DNA of 64,000 nucleotides from an uncultured Parabacteroides sp. GTDB taxonomy: Bacteria > Bacteroidota > Bacteroidia > Bacteroidales > Tannerellaceae. A program made the position numbers and the translations under genes. Shown here piece by piece: positions 1 to 9,900 of this stretch (the first letter of the stretch is position 1; every line of letters starts with the position of its first letter). The stretch is taken from positions 1-64,000 of the forward strand of contig NZ_CAJJWO010000020.1 in assembly GCF_905196875.1 (NCBI RefSeq), written 5' to 3'. A model generated the notes under the pieces. That model was not told the origin of the DNA and did not search any database. It was given only the letters and a program-made list of their open reading frames with translations.

Positions 1-16
1 ATTCCTTGATTATTTT

Positions 17-466
17 ATGAAGTTCAATATTATTCTGCTGATAATCTTTTTACTTACAAGTTGCTCCACCCGCAAACAAACTCATTCGTCCCGGCAACAA
101 ACCGATAGCTTACGGCAAACCAGCCGGCTATCTGTCCGGACAACTAAAATCCCTGAAAGCCGTGCCCGTTTAACTGTCCCTGTCGGCACGTTGAAAAAGT
201 TGCCTGCCGGTGCAGCCTTTGTTCAAAAAAGCGGACAAGCAACCGCTGAAATCCGCTTCCTGCACGACACATTGTTTGTCTACGCCACCTGCGACAGCTT
301 GCAAGCGCTGGTTTATCAATATGAAGAAGAAACTGAGCAACTACATGTCCGGCTGGAAAATAGCCAAACTAAAAAATCCCAAAAACAACGTACTGTTCTT
401 GGGATTTTCGGCTTACTATTTATTGTTTGTCTCTTCTTTAAATGGAGGCGTGTTAGGGACATTTAG
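17..466 (+). CDS. small lipoprotein with C-terminal membrane anchor, unknown function
   Basis: This 149-residue protein begins with a hydrophobic signal sequence ending in a lipobox-like LLTSCS, so Cys16 is a probable lipidation site. The middle is polar and rich in Ser, Thr, Gln and Arg. Residues about 125-143 form a second hydrophobic segment followed by a basic tail (KWRRVR). A protein with both an N-terminal lipid anchor and a C-terminal membrane helix could bridge two membranes or be held in the inner membrane at both ends; which is inference. I do not recognise the family. It ends one base before the convergent DUF4861 gene, so no terminator fits between them. Its upstream context lies outside the window. 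Confidence 0.6.
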   Translation: MKFNIILLIIFLLTSCSTRKQTHSSRQQTDSLRQTSRLSVRTTKIPESRARLTVPVGTLKKLPAGAAFVQKSGQATAEIRFLHDTLFVYATCDSLQALVYQYEEETEQLHVRLENSQTKKSQKQRTVLGIFGLLFIVCLFFKWRRVRDI

Positions 467-467
467 A

Positions 468-1676
468 TTACTGAACCGTTACTTGCAACGGTTGTTTAAC
501 CTTCTGAGCGAATTCCTGCACATACTTGAACCATTCGGCAGAGTTCCGGAAACCCCATTTACTCCATCCGGCTCCGGTATAATAAGTATATTCGCTTCCC
601 GGTGCATAAGTCGTATATGCCAGTACGTGGCCGTCTGCTCCGCGTTGCTTCTTTTCAGTATCGGAGAAGTTGACGGCTTTTGCCTCACTGAGCTTTTCCG
701 GGAATACGGCGCCAACGAAGATTTGTCCGTTTGTAGCATCTTCCGGGTCTGCATAAGCGATATAACCATTGGTTGCGTCAGCCTGATAATCTGTACTTGG
801 TTCATGTAGAACGATACCGGTTACCAACGGGGTCGGTTCGTTCAGGTTCGCAAATGAAAGTGCTATTTTATTCATCTGTGAACCGGCATCCAAGGAAAGT
901 ATGCGTGTTTCAATAACATTGTCATTCCCTTTTACAGTCAGCGGATTATAAACCAGCTTAACTGTGAAGCGCAATGGACCGTTATCCAGGATCTCATACT
1001 CTTTATAGCAGTACGGATAAACAATAGAGTCGTTAGCTAAAAGGGCGGAAGTACCAGCACCCAATGTCGGGCCTACCTTGTAGTAATCCAGCCCGTTACC
1101 ATGATCGATGTGATAAGAGATGGAGTTTGCCAATTCCTGTGCCGCTTTCTTGTCTGTCTTTTGCAACTCGGCGATTTTGGCTCTCGACTCCGGATTCAAC
1201 TCTGTCTTGTAACGCATGTCGACTACTGGTTCCGATACACATTTTACCCAGATATCATATCCGAAAGCCTGTTCGCCGGTAGCCTGTAAAGCCGGACCAT
1301 AGGTACGGAAAGCGATACGGTCGTTTTCCCAGGCAATATCATCCACACGTTCCGGATAGAACTTACCGCAAGCTACAATGGCCGGCTTGTCTGGTGTACC
1401 CGGTTTGATCTGATAAGTAACGTTGCTGTTTGCGTTCACATCAACAGGGAAAATAATTTTATTGTCATAGGTGATCTGGTAAGGGATCTGCGTACCATTG
1501 TTGTCGGAGATGATGAAAGACTCACCATTCAGCTTAGCTACTGCATCCATTGAAATCTCTGTGATTTCGTTTGAACGGGCAATGGAAGAGGGGTTTGTAA
1601 CTGTGATGTCTACGCTCTTTTCCTGTGTGCAGGCAAAAGCGCTGGCGGCCAGAAATAGGGAAATAATCTTTTTCAT
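468..1676 (-). CDS. DUF4861 family lipoprotein
   Basis: The 402-residue product opens with a signal peptide and a lipobox ending in Cys16 (SAFAC), so it should be a surface or periplasmic lipoprotein. The rest resembles the Bacteroidetes DUF4861 family, a beta-rich fold often found near polysaccharide utilisation genes. Visible elements are an N-terminal strand region with NPSS, a stretch YGPALQATGEQAFGYD and a C-terminal GAGWSKWGF. No enzymatic activity is established for the family that I can name, and no PUL genes are adjacent here. The start has a typical lipoprotein signal. A possible -7 box (TAATTTTG on the minus strand, 1787-1794) lies about 110 bp upstream. Confidence 0.75.
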   Translation of the reverse strand: MKKIISLFLAASAFACTQEKSVDITVTNPSSIARSNEITEISMDAVAKLNGESFIISDNNGTQIPYQITYDNKIIFPVDVNANSNVTYQIKPGTPDKPAIVACGKFYPERVDDIAWENDRIAFRTYGPALQATGEQAFGYDIWVKCVSEPVVDMRYKTELNPESRAKIAELQKTDKKAAQELANSISYHIDHGNGLDYYKVGPTLGAGTSALLANDSIVYPYCYKEYEILDNGPLRFTVKLVYNPLTVKGNDNVIETRILSLDAGSQMNKIALSFANLNEPTPLVTGIVLHEPSTDYQADATNGYIAYADPEDATNGQIFVGAVFPEKLSEAKAVNFSDTEKKQRGADGHVLAYTTYAPGSEYTYYTGAGWSKWGFRNSAEWFKYVQEFAQKVKQPLQVTVQ

Positions 1677-1854
1677 ACAATATTATAGTGTTAGTTCATA
1701 AATATTTCGCTACTGGTAATCTTAGAATGAAACCGGCAGTAAAAGTAGGAATATTCGACAAGTTTACAAAGCTGATTTATGGTAAACAAAATTATTTCTG
1801 TTCGGTGATGCTTCCGGTCATGCAGTATACTGTTGTTTTCATCGTTTCTATTAT

Positions 1855-2490
1855 ATGATGTTGAAGCAGTGTTTACTTATTCTGATGTTGATGGGTGTTT
1901 CTCATTTCCGGCTATATGCACAAAGCTGGAGTAAGGAGGATTCGGTTTGGTTGTCAGGTGTTATGTCGGGAAAAGATACGATCCGTATCAATCCGGAGTT
2001 TCAGAAGGCGATCGATAGTGGTACATTTATTCATCTGGAGGACGAACCCGGACAACGAATGCTGGAAGCCCCGACGGAGTTGCCTATCCTGAAAGACTTT
2101 TCCGAATATTTGCATGCCGATGCGGACACTGTTCGTGATAGTCAGCTCTATAGATCGATGCCGCCCAGTGTCTACCGTTTGTATGTAATAGAGTTGGATA
2201 CCTGTTTGCCGATAAATAAAGGTGCGTATACACCGCCGCCTACACGTTTGATCGATAAGAAAGAGATAAAAGTAGGAAAACTTCCGGTAGCCGTTGCTGC
2301 AGGAGGGAGAAACCTCTATGATACGGATATTGTGAAAGACGGACAGAAACGCGGTACGCTGACCGGTTCTGCCAAATTTTATTTCTCTCTGGATGATATG
2401 CTGAAATGGGTTTTCTCCAAAAAAGAAAGAAATAAGCGGAAGAACCGTAAGCGGGATGATACGTGGCGTTATTATAATTCGATGCCCTGA
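1855..2490 (+). CDS. secreted hypothetical protein
   Basis: The 211-residue protein has a cleavable signal peptide (MLMGVSHFRLYAQS) and no later membrane helix. It is acidic in the middle and very basic at the end (KKERNKRKNRKRDD). The central part carries Pro-rich and Tyr-rich stretches (PPSVYRLYVI, YTPPPTRL). It may belong to a Bacteroidetes DUF of about 200 residues (DUF4858 is one guess), but I cannot confirm this from sequence alone. It stands alone on the plus strand between a minus-strand DUF4861 gene and a minus-strand ferredoxin-like gene, so it is probably monocistronic. Confidence 0.6.
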   Translation: MMLKQCLLILMLMGVSHFRLYAQSWSKEDSVWLSGVMSGKDTIRINPEFQKAIDSGTFIHLEDEPGQRMLEAPTELPILKDFSEYLHADADTVRDSQLYRSMPPSVYRLYVIELDTCLPINKGAYTPPPTRLIDKKEIKVGKLPVAVAAGGRNLYDTDIVKDGQKRGTLTGSAKFYFSLDDMLKWVFSKKERNKRKNRKRDDTWRYYNSMP

Positions 2491-2510
2491 CAGTTGGTTT
2501 GGGTTTCTAA

Positions 2511-2556
2511 AATAAAAAGACTTCCGTCGGTATATAAACGAACCCGGCGAAAGTCT
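2511..2556 (-). terminator. intrinsic terminator for the yjdJ-yjdI-like pair
   Basis: An imperfect hairpin has arms 2518-2530 and 2544-2556 (13 bp with two mismatches). On the minus strand it is followed by a T-rich run (complement of 2511-2517), which places it as the terminator of the minus-strand gene ending at 2582. The plus strand has no T-run after the hairpin. Confidence 0.6.
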
Positions 2557-2581
2557 GAAATTAAGCGAAAGCTTTTATAGT

Positions 2582-2806
2582 TTACTCTTCTTTTTTATTC
2601 AGTCTGTAACTGAGAGCACCTGACGGACATTTATTGATCTGTGCGATCAGCTCCTCCGTAGTTGCATTTTCAATTTTTATCCAGGGTCTTTCCTTGGGGT
2701 TGTATACCTGTGGTAATGTTTTTACACAAATACCTGCATGCTTACATAATTCGGGCTGCCAGATAATGGTCAACTCGCCATTTGAATATTCAATTTGCTT
2801 TCCCAT
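2582..2806 (-). CDS. yjdI: YjdI-like divergent 4Fe-4S mono-cluster protein
   Basis: This 74-residue protein matches the small Fer4_19/YjdI-type iron-sulfur domain: CKHAGIC near residues 21-27, a KERPWI stretch in the middle, then NKCPSGALSY. The Cys pattern fits a divergent ferredoxin-like site. The electron-transfer partner is unknown. It lies 11 bp downstream of a YjdJ-like acetyltransferase gene on the same strand, the same pairing known from enterobacteria, so the two are probably one transcription unit ending at the hairpin at 2511-2556. Function is inferred from family resemblance only. Confidence 0.8.
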   Translation of the reverse strand: MGKQIEYSNGELTIIWQPELCKHAGICVKTLPQVYNPKERPWIKIENATTEELIAQINKCPSGALSYRLNKKEE

Positions 2807-2817
2807 ATATATTCGCT

Positions 2818-3117
2818 TTATCCTACATTAATGCCTCTCATTACTATACGTCGCCAATCCGGATGCTTTTTAATATATCCGGCTACAAAAGGACATAGCG
2901 GCACCAGGCGTAACTCCTGCTTTTCGATATCCTTCAGTACTTTTTCGACTAATTGGCTTCCTACACCCTTTCCTTCCAGTTGGACCGGAACCTCCGTATG
3001 TGTAAGATAGATTTCTCCTGTTTTATTTTTGATATACTCGATCTTTGGAACCAGTTTGCCAATATGAAACTCGTATTGATGATCCTCCCTATTATCAATT
3101 AATTCGTAATCGTCCAT
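2818..3117 (-). CDS. yjdJ: YjdJ-like GNAT-fold N-acetyltransferase
   Basis: The 99-residue product is a minimal GNAT domain of the YjdJ/COG2388 type. It shows a beta strand GEIYLTHTEVP, the acetyl-CoA pyrophosphate loop EGKGVGSQLVEKV (residues about 50-62) and the family-typical C-terminal motif LVPLCPFVAGYIKKHPDW. The substrate is not known. It is first in a two-gene unit with the 4Fe-4S protein. The pairing of a mini-GNAT with a mono-cluster protein is conserved across phyla, which argues for a shared but undefined role. Confidence 0.85.
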   Translation of the reverse strand: MDDYELIDNREDHQYEFHIGKLVPKIEYIKNKTGEIYLTHTEVPVQLEGKGVGSQLVEKVLKDIEKQELRLVPLCPFVAGYIKKHPDWRRIVMRGINVG

Positions 3118-3474
3118 TTTTTTACTCTTTTTATTAATGTCCTCTTATATTTCAAACATTTTATACAGAAGCTTTGTTTTGGATATTTTCGATTTTCTGT
3201 AGCCAAGTCTCCGATAACGAAATTATGTCAAACTCCTGTTTCTGATTGTAAGTTAGAGTTTGTTTATTCTTACGAATTAATATGAATATATGCTTTTGGG
3301 TGAAACTTTTATTACTCGTGATCTGTTTTATAATTATAAAACAAAGTCATTTTGTTTTCAAAGAGGGAATAATTGATGAATAATGGTATAATTGACTAAT
3401 AAGGATGTAAAATGGAACATCTCTGTTTTATTTTTAATTGTTAGTTTTAAGTCACATATCAAAAATGGAGTGTT
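3118..3474. other. AT-rich intergenic region between divergent genes
   Basis: This 357-bp gap separates the minus-strand YjdJ-like gene from the plus-strand winged-helix gene, so it must hold two divergent promoters. I found no clear TAnnTTTG box, repeat or RNA structure. A GGAG ribosome-binding sequence precedes the ATG at 3475, which is unusual in a genome where such sites are mostly weak. Confidence 0.4.
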
Positions 3475-3702
3475 ATGAATAAGAATGACGTTGGTTCAAA
3501 TGCCGGTAAGATATGGCATTTGCTTGCAGAGAGGGGCAACATGTCCATCAGAAAAATTGGAGAAATGACTCATTGTACAGAGTCTGTTATTTTTCTGGCT
3601 TTGGGTTGGTTAGCCCGGGAGAATAAAATACGTTTCCGGAGCGACGGTAGCGATATGCTGTTTGTTGAAATAAATATTCCGCTAACAGAAACGTATTATT
3701 AA
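3475..3702 (+). CDS. winged helix-turn-helix protein (DUF2582-like)
   Basis: The 75-residue protein is a single winged-helix domain. The run GNMSIRKIGEMTHCTESVIFLALGWLARENKI reads as helix-turn-recognition helix, followed by two wing strands (KIRFRS and DMLFVEIN). It resembles the PF10771-type winged helix family common in Bacteroidetes, for which no regulon is established. GGAG upstream supports the start. A strong hairpin terminator follows within about 35 bp, so it is monocistronic. Being next to the efflux operon could be coincidence: the two converge and do not share a promoter. Confidence 0.75.
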   Translation: MNKNDVGSNAGKIWHLLAERGNMSIRKIGEMTHCTESVIFLALGWLARENKIRFRSDGSDMLFVEINIPLTETYY

Positions 3703-3720
3703 ATAGGACACTAAAATTTT

Positions 3721-3776
3721 AGGCGCAACGAGTAAAGGGATACAAATGATTTGTAGCCCTTTTTTTGTTTGCGCCT
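3721..3776 (+). terminator. nested hairpin terminator between convergent units
   Basis: The inner hairpin (3736-3760, 12-bp arms with one mismatch) is followed by seven T residues (3760-3766), a classic intrinsic terminator for the winged-helix gene. An outer 8-bp stem, AGGCGCAA at 3721-3728 with TTGCGCCT at 3769-3776, encloses it. Read on the other strand it lies just past the stop of the CusB-type gene and could also end that operon. Confidence 0.75.
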
Positions 3777-3786
3777 ATCTGTGTTT

Positions 3787-5430
3787 CTATTTCCGGTAAT
3801 GACAGCAGGTCGGAAGCTTGTCGTAAACATTTTGGTCTGCTTTGTACTTATCATTGTCGTGTCCTGCGGCGGCAATAGCTTTGGCTATGTCATCGGCGGA
3901 GGTTTGTTTAGGGTCAAACTGTAAATGTATCATCTGGGTATCTTTGTCCCACATGGCGGATGAGACTCCTTTAATACTTTTGGCTGTATCTTCGATACGT
4001 TGTTTACACATATCGCAGGCACCTTTTACTCCGAACATGGCATGTTCGCTTTGTGCATTGGAGGCTTGCGTAGAATGTCCGGCATGTCCGGAGTGTCCGG
4101 TCATCGGTTGTGCAGCCTTTCCGTCATTGTTCATCATAGAAGGTTTTCCTTCCAGCTGGGCGCTGGCATCGATTGAAAAGACCCCGTTTGTTACAATTTC
4201 TTCTCCATCGGATAATCCTTTCAGTATGACATAAGCATTGCCTAACGACGGACCCAATTCTACTTCCCGCATTTGGAAAGTGGGCGTGGAGATGTCCGGC
4301 TGTTTGACATATACTATTGCGCGTTTACCGGTCCAAAGTATGGCTGTCTGTGGAACGACAATCTGATCCTTGTATCCTTTTAAAGCTGCATTGACGGTGG
4401 CTGTCGCATACATTTCCGGTTTCAGTTCCATCTGAGGGTTGGATACCTCGACACGTACGCGGGAAGTACGGCTGGTAGCGTTTACAATGGGGTCGATAAA
4501 TGCAATCTTGCCTTTGTATACTTTTCCGGGAAGAGCCTGCAAGGTGAATTCCACCGGATCGCCTTTACTTAAGAAAGGCAGGTCGACTTCGTAAGCATCG
4601 AACATAGCCCATACCTTGGAAAGGTTAGCTACATCGAATAGGACAGCTCCTTGTGATACATAATCTCCCTGGCTGACCTTTTTCGATATGACGATACCGC
4701 TGGTGTTTGATTTGATTTCTACTAACGGGGAAGTTGTACCCGATTGCTCGATGGCTATTATTTGTGCATCGGTCATTTTCCAGAGTTGCAGTTTTTCTTT
4801 GGCTGCCTGGATCAATGCCGGTTGTTGCATTTTTATAGCTTCCAGTAATTCCTGTTGGGCTGTAAATAGTTCCGGTGAGTATAAGGTGGCAAGTGTCTGT
4901 CCGCTACGTACGGTTTCTCCTGTAAAATCGACGGCAAGGTTTTCGATGCGCCCTCCTACATGAGCTGTCTGCGATTGAAGACTCCGTTCGTCCGGTGTTA
5001 TTTTGCCATAGAGACGTACTTGTTTTACCGGATTTTCCTTACTGACGCGCGATGTCTGTACATCGGCCAGCGCCATTGCTTCTTCAGATAACTGGATAGA
5101 CGAAGGATCGATGTTTTCGTTATTGTTACCGCTTTTGCGTACTGGTATCAGGTCCATACCGCAGATAGGGCATTTACCCGGTTTATCCTGTCGGATTTGA
5201 GGATGCATGGAACAGGTCCATACCCCGTTTTCATCCTGTTGCAGATCGTGGCTATGGGAATGCCCGGCTATGCTGTCATGAGAATGATCGTGATGGCTAC
5301 TGTCTGTCTGCGGGGTGGAGGAAGGGCTGAATAATAACCAGCCGACTAATAATCCTGCGAGTGCGAATATTATATATTGAACTTGCTTTGTCTTGATCCA
5401 TTCTTTTATCTTTTTCATACGATTAATCAT
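3787..5430 (-). CDS. cusB: CusB-type metal efflux periplasmic adaptor with two extra metal-binding modules
   Basis: The 547-residue membrane-fusion protein links the inner-membrane RND pump to the outer-membrane channel. Residues 18-36 form the membrane anchor, and 45-62 are a His-rich linker. Residues 71-96 are a heavy-metal-binding domain (CSMHPQ...CPICGMDL), followed by the HlyD-like barrel-sandwich core. A second His-rich stretch (HSGHAGHS) leads to a C-terminal HMA-like domain from about residue 465 with CDMC at 472-475 and a final CCH. Three separate metal-binding elements are more than the enterobacterial adaptor has. It is last in the operon, and its start overlaps the end of the CusC-type gene by 8 bp. 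Copper or silver is the likely substrate; zinc or another metal is possible. Confidence 0.88.
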   Translation of the reverse strand: MINRMKKIKEWIKTKQVQYIIFALAGLLVGWLLFSPSSTPQTDSSHHDHSHDSIAGHSHSHDLQQDENGVWTCSMHPQIRQDKPGKCPICGMDLIPVRKSGNNNENIDPSSIQLSEEAMALADVQTSRVSKENPVKQVRLYGKITPDERSLQSQTAHVGGRIENLAVDFTGETVRSGQTLATLYSPELFTAQQELLEAIKMQQPALIQAAKEKLQLWKMTDAQIIAIEQSGTTSPLVEIKSNTSGIVISKKVSQGDYVSQGAVLFDVANLSKVWAMFDAYEVDLPFLSKGDPVEFTLQALPGKVYKGKIAFIDPIVNATSRTSRVRVEVSNPQMELKPEMYATATVNAALKGYKDQIVVPQTAILWTGKRAIVYVKQPDISTPTFQMREVELGPSLGNAYVILKGLSDGEEIVTNGVFSIDASAQLEGKPSMMNNDGKAAQPMTGHSGHAGHSTQASNAQSEHAMFGVKGACDMCKQRIEDTAKSIKGVSSAMWDKDTQMIHLQFDPKQTSADDIAKAIAAAGHDNDKYKADQNVYDKLPTCCHYRK

Positions 5431-6901
5431 TTAATGAGGTTGCTACTAATTTTTCCATGCCGGCTACCATTGTGTTGTACTCGGCAATTGCTTCACTTTT
5501 TTTGAGACTGTAATCCAGTAACTGGCGTTCGACTTGTATAATGTCGGTGAGGCTGGTCACTCCGGCTGAAAATTCTCGTACCATCAGTTGCCAGGTGGAT
5601 AAAGCCAGGTCCTGCTGCTTTTTATACAAGCTGATTTTACGGGCTGCATCTGCCAGTTGTTGTTTGACTGTCTGATACTCGGCCTGCAACTGGTTCAGCG
5701 TATTTTCATATTTCAGCTCACTTGCCTGGCGGTAATGTTTACTTTCCCGTTGTTGTGCGTTATATTTCTTTCGGAAAATGGGGATGCTTATCTTGAACAT
5801 AGGCATGACCATATCCATTCCGTTCATGTCAGGCATAACCATTGCATTGTCCGATTTACCGACTACCGAATATTGCAGGCCGATACCGAACATTGGATAA
5901 CTCATTTTCTTATCCATTATTGCTTTGGCCTTATAGGCATTCGCCTCTGCTTCCAGCATCGATAACATCGGATTGGCCAGGATAATGCTGTCGGTCATCG
6001 TTTTGTCATCTGCCAGGAAACGAATTTGTATCAGTGAGTCGGATACAGCCACTCTTGTCTGTTGATCGCGGTTCAATAGGGCGTTGAAACGAGCTTCGGC
6101 TGCAGTACGGTTGGAGATAATTACTTCCAGATTATTCTCAAGTTCTGCTTTTTCTATCTGGATACGCAATACATCTGACATACCTCCGGAAGAATTTCCT
6201 GTACCCATAGGGCTTCCTCCCATGCCAGACATTCCGCTATTATTGGATGCAGGCATGGCTGTTGCTGTTGGCGAAGTATTTCCTGCTCCTCCCATATTGT
6301 CCATACTGTTTCCGGATGAGACAGGTACAGCCTGGGAGGTATTGGCTACAGGGGGAGTTACTGTCGGTGTGGGAGTTACACCGGGTGCGGAGAAACGCTT
6401 AAGTGCCAACTGTTCCAATTGGTCCAGTAGAATAAGATTTGCCTGTGTATTTTTATACTGTTCATTCAGATTGCATAGTTGATACCACTGGCTTTTGACC
6501 TCATAGAACAGGTTGTTTCTGGCATCACGGAATTGTTCGTAAGCCATACGGGACATTTCAGTCGCTTCGTTACGTGCTGCTTTTTGTGTTCCGAACCAGG
6601 GAAACATCTGCATGAGTGTGAAGTCTGCAATCTGTTTTCCTCCCAGTGTTTCCATGGGTTTGACAAAAAGGCCTATATCCAATTCCGGATCGGAGTAGGC
6701 TCCCGCCTGTGGGATTTTTTCCAGCGAAGCTTTATAAAGAGCGAAGTTGGAGTTAACCAGCGGATTATTGCGTGCGGCTGTTTCCAGATAGTAAGCAAGG
6801 CTATCTGCCTGCTGTGAATATCCGGATAAAGTACCGAGCAGTAAGGCGATGCTGATCAGATATAGTTGTATTTTGAGATTATTCTTCATCGTTTTTATCA
6901 T
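5423..6901 (-). CDS. cusC: CusC/TolC-type outer-membrane factor with Met-rich insert
   Basis: This outer-membrane channel of the metal efflux system has a signal peptide ending near GYSQ and long alpha-helical hairpins typical of TolC (for example LELEKAE-like and QLQAEYQTVKQQLADAARK stretches). The longest reading frame begins with TTG at 6907; I prefer the ATG at 6901, and 6889 would give a more usual signal peptide. Residues about 176-241 are a low-complexity insert rich in Met, Gly, Ser, Asn, Thr and Pro (SGMSGMGGSPMGTGNSSGGM). A second Met cluster (MPDMNGMDMVMPMF) lies further on. Met clusters are known ligands for Cu(I), so these may bind copper. The start lies inside the end of cusA. 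Confidence 0.85.
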   Translation of the reverse strand: MIKTMKNNLKIQLYLISIALLLGTLSGYSQQADSLAYYLETAARNNPLVNSNFALYKASLEKIPQAGAYSDPELDIGLFVKPMETLGGKQIADFTLMQMFPWFGTQKAARNEATEMSRMAYEQFRDARNNLFYEVKSQWYQLCNLNEQYKNTQANLILLDQLEQLALKRFSAPGVTPTPTVTPPVANTSQAVPVSSGNSMDNMGGAGNTSPTATAMPASNNSGMSGMGGSPMGTGNSSGGMSDVLRIQIEKAELENNLEVIISNRTAAEARFNALLNRDQQTRVAVSDSLIQIRFLADDKTMTDSIILANPMLSMLEAEANAYKAKAIMDKKMSYPMFGIGLQYSVVGKSDNAMVMPDMNGMDMVMPMFKISIPIFRKKYNAQQRESKHYRQASELKYENTLNQLQAEYQTVKQQLADAARKISLYKKQQDLALSTWQLMVREFSAGVTSLTDIIQVERQLLDYSLKKSEAIAEYNTMVAGMEKLVATSLND

Positions 6902-9900
6902 TTTCAATGTTTTGTTTCTTTTGTTCTTTCTTCATTACGCTCTCACGCCACCAGCATTGCAGGACGGGTACGACAAACATAGTCATAGACTGTATCAGCA
7001 TTCCCCCGAAGGTGGGTATTGCCATCGGCACCATGATATCGGCTCCTTTTCCTGTCGAGGTCAATACGGGAAGTAAGGCAATCAGTGTTGTTGCCGTTGT
7101 CATGGCAGCCGGTCGTACACGTTTTAATCCGGCAGTAACTACGGCTTCCCGTATGGCTTCTTTCGTACGGGGATTTTGCCGGAGGAATGTTTGGTGGATG
7201 TAAGTACCCATCAATACACCGTCGTCGGTAGCTACACCGAACAAAGCGATAAACCCGACCCAGACGGCAACACTCAGGTTGATGGTATGCATCTGGAAAA
7301 GATCCCTCATATTCTCTCCACCGACAGAAAAGTTCATAAACCAATCCTGTCCATACAGCCAAAGCAGGATGAACCCTCCGGCAAAGGCAACGAATACACC
7401 GGAGAAGTGGATAAGAGAGGCTGTAATCGTCTTGAACTGGAAATATAAGACCAATAGAACAATCAGTAATGCCAGAGGCACTACAATTGCCAGCCGCTGG
7501 GTAGCCCGTTCCTGTTGCTCATAATTCCCTGCAAACTTGTAAGATACCCCTTTGGACAGTGTCAGTTCCCCGTTCTTTATTTTTTGTTCAAGTACGCGGG
7601 TGGCTTCTTTAACCACGTCGACTTCTGCTTTACCGGATATTTTGTCGAATATGACATAACCGACCAGGAACGTGTTTTCACTTTGTATCATCTGGGCTCC
7701 ACGTGTATAATCTATATCGGCCAGTTCTTTCAATGGTACCTGGGCTCCTGTTGCCGTAGGAACTAGTAACATAGACAATGCTTCCGGATTATCCCGCAAT
7801 TCGCGGGCATAACGTAGGCGGACCGGAAAACGCTCCCTTCCTTCGACCGTTGTCGTTAATACCATTCCACCGACAGCAGCACTTAATATTTCCTGTAAAT
7901 CTTCTACGTTCACTCCATAACGCGCCATGTTGTCCCTGTTTAAATTGATCTCGAGATAAGGAGCACCTACCGCCCTGTCATAGAATACAGAGGAAGGGAT
8001 CACAGCAGGCACTTCTTTTAATGCCTGCTCGATAACTTTACCGCTCTGTTCGATCGTTTCCAGGTCGGGACCGTATATTTTTAATCCCATTGGGGCACGC
8101 ATACCGGTTGACAACATTACGAGACGAGCCTCGATTGGTTGCAACTTGGGAGCTGAAGTAAGACCCGGCAGATGGGTGACATTTACTATCTGTTGCCAGA
8201 TATCATCTGTGTTTTTTATTTCCGGTCGCCACTGGCGGAAATAGTCTCCTTTACTGTCGGCTATCAGGCTGTCTTTGGGAATGAGCCGGAAACCGTCAGC
8301 CGGATTGTATGTATCGCCGTTCTTCAGAATGTAGGCACCCTGTTTATTAACCTTGAAACGTTCCCTTTGCCCGTCTTTATTCAGAATGTATTCAGGACGA
8401 TAGTTTATCGTATTTTCAAACATTTGTGCCGGAGCAGGGTCGAGGGCTGAGTTGACACGTCCCCATTTCCCGATGGCTGTCTCCACTTCCGGAATGGCTG
8501 CCAGGCGTTTGTCGAGCGCTTCGATATAATCGAGGTTTTGTGCAATCCCGGTATGAGGCATGCTGGTGGGCATCAGGAGGAAGGAGCCCTCGTTCAGGCT
8601 GGGCATAAACTCTTCGCCTATACCGGGAAACTCAGCGGATGCTTTTTCCCAAAAAGTTGTCTGGCGGAAATCTTTCCATCCAAGCGTTTCCATCCCTGAT
8701 GCAACGAAGCCGAATGTTTTATTAAATCCTATCCATATAATGATACCGAACAGGATTGTTGTCGTAGGGATGATCATGAACTGCCAACGGTGGCTAAGAC
8801 ACCATCTTAATATCTGTTCGTAGTAGATTACCAGCAGCCATAGGAGGGTTAAGATGACAACGATACAAGCCGCAACAAAAAGTATGTTGGATAATAATCC
8901 GGCCTGAGGTCCCATCGGCAGCCATTCTTCCGATAGATAATAAACTGCCACTAGCAACGTGATACCTATATTTATATAGTTGCTCATCTTTGGATTTTTC
9001 CAGTAGAAAGCAAACAGGTTGTTCAGTCCGACAGCCGTAAGGCCAAGTGCCGGAATACTACTGTAAATGATCGATAATAGAATACCTGATACAATAAGGA
9101 TATAATTGGCTATCTTTCGTATCGATTTGGATTTGATCCGGACAGAGAACAGCAAATAAGAAAGTGTCGGCAGCAGGATTAGCCCCAGTATGAAAGCGGA
9201 TGCCAGTGCATACGTTTTAGTATAGGCGAGGGGAGAGAACATTTTCCCTTCCTGAGCCTCCATGGCAAATACGGGTAAAAAGCTGACTATTGTGGTGATC
9301 ATAGCCGTTGCTATGGCTCCGGAGACTTCACTGACAGCTTTGTAGATAAGGTTGACCAATGCTTTCCCGCCTTTGATCCCTTTGTTCTCCGGCATTTCCA
9401 TATAACGAATGATGCTTTCTACAAATACGACCCCTACATCGACCATAACTCCGATTGCAATGGCAATACCGGACAAAGCAACAATGTTCGCTTCTATCCC
9501 GGTGTATTTCATAATGATGAATGTAGCCAGTACGGCTACTGGGAGCATACTTGCTATTACTACGGATGCACGCAGATTAAGGACTAATACAATGATCACG
9601 ATGATACAGATCAGTATTTCGTGTGAGAGCGAAGTCTCAAGTGTTCCGATCGTTTCTTTGATCAGGTCGGTCCGGTCGTAAAAAGGTACGACACTAACCT
9701 TCGACACAGTGCCATCCGCCAGTGTTTTTTGGGGAAGTCCGGCTTCTATCTCTTTAATCTTAGCTTTAACATTGTCGATCACTTCCAACGGATTCGCTCC
9801 GTACCGGGCGATAACAACTCCCCCCACAGCTTCTACGCCTTCCTTATCCAATCCGCCACGCCGGGTACCCGGACCGATATTCACGAAAGCGACATCCGAT

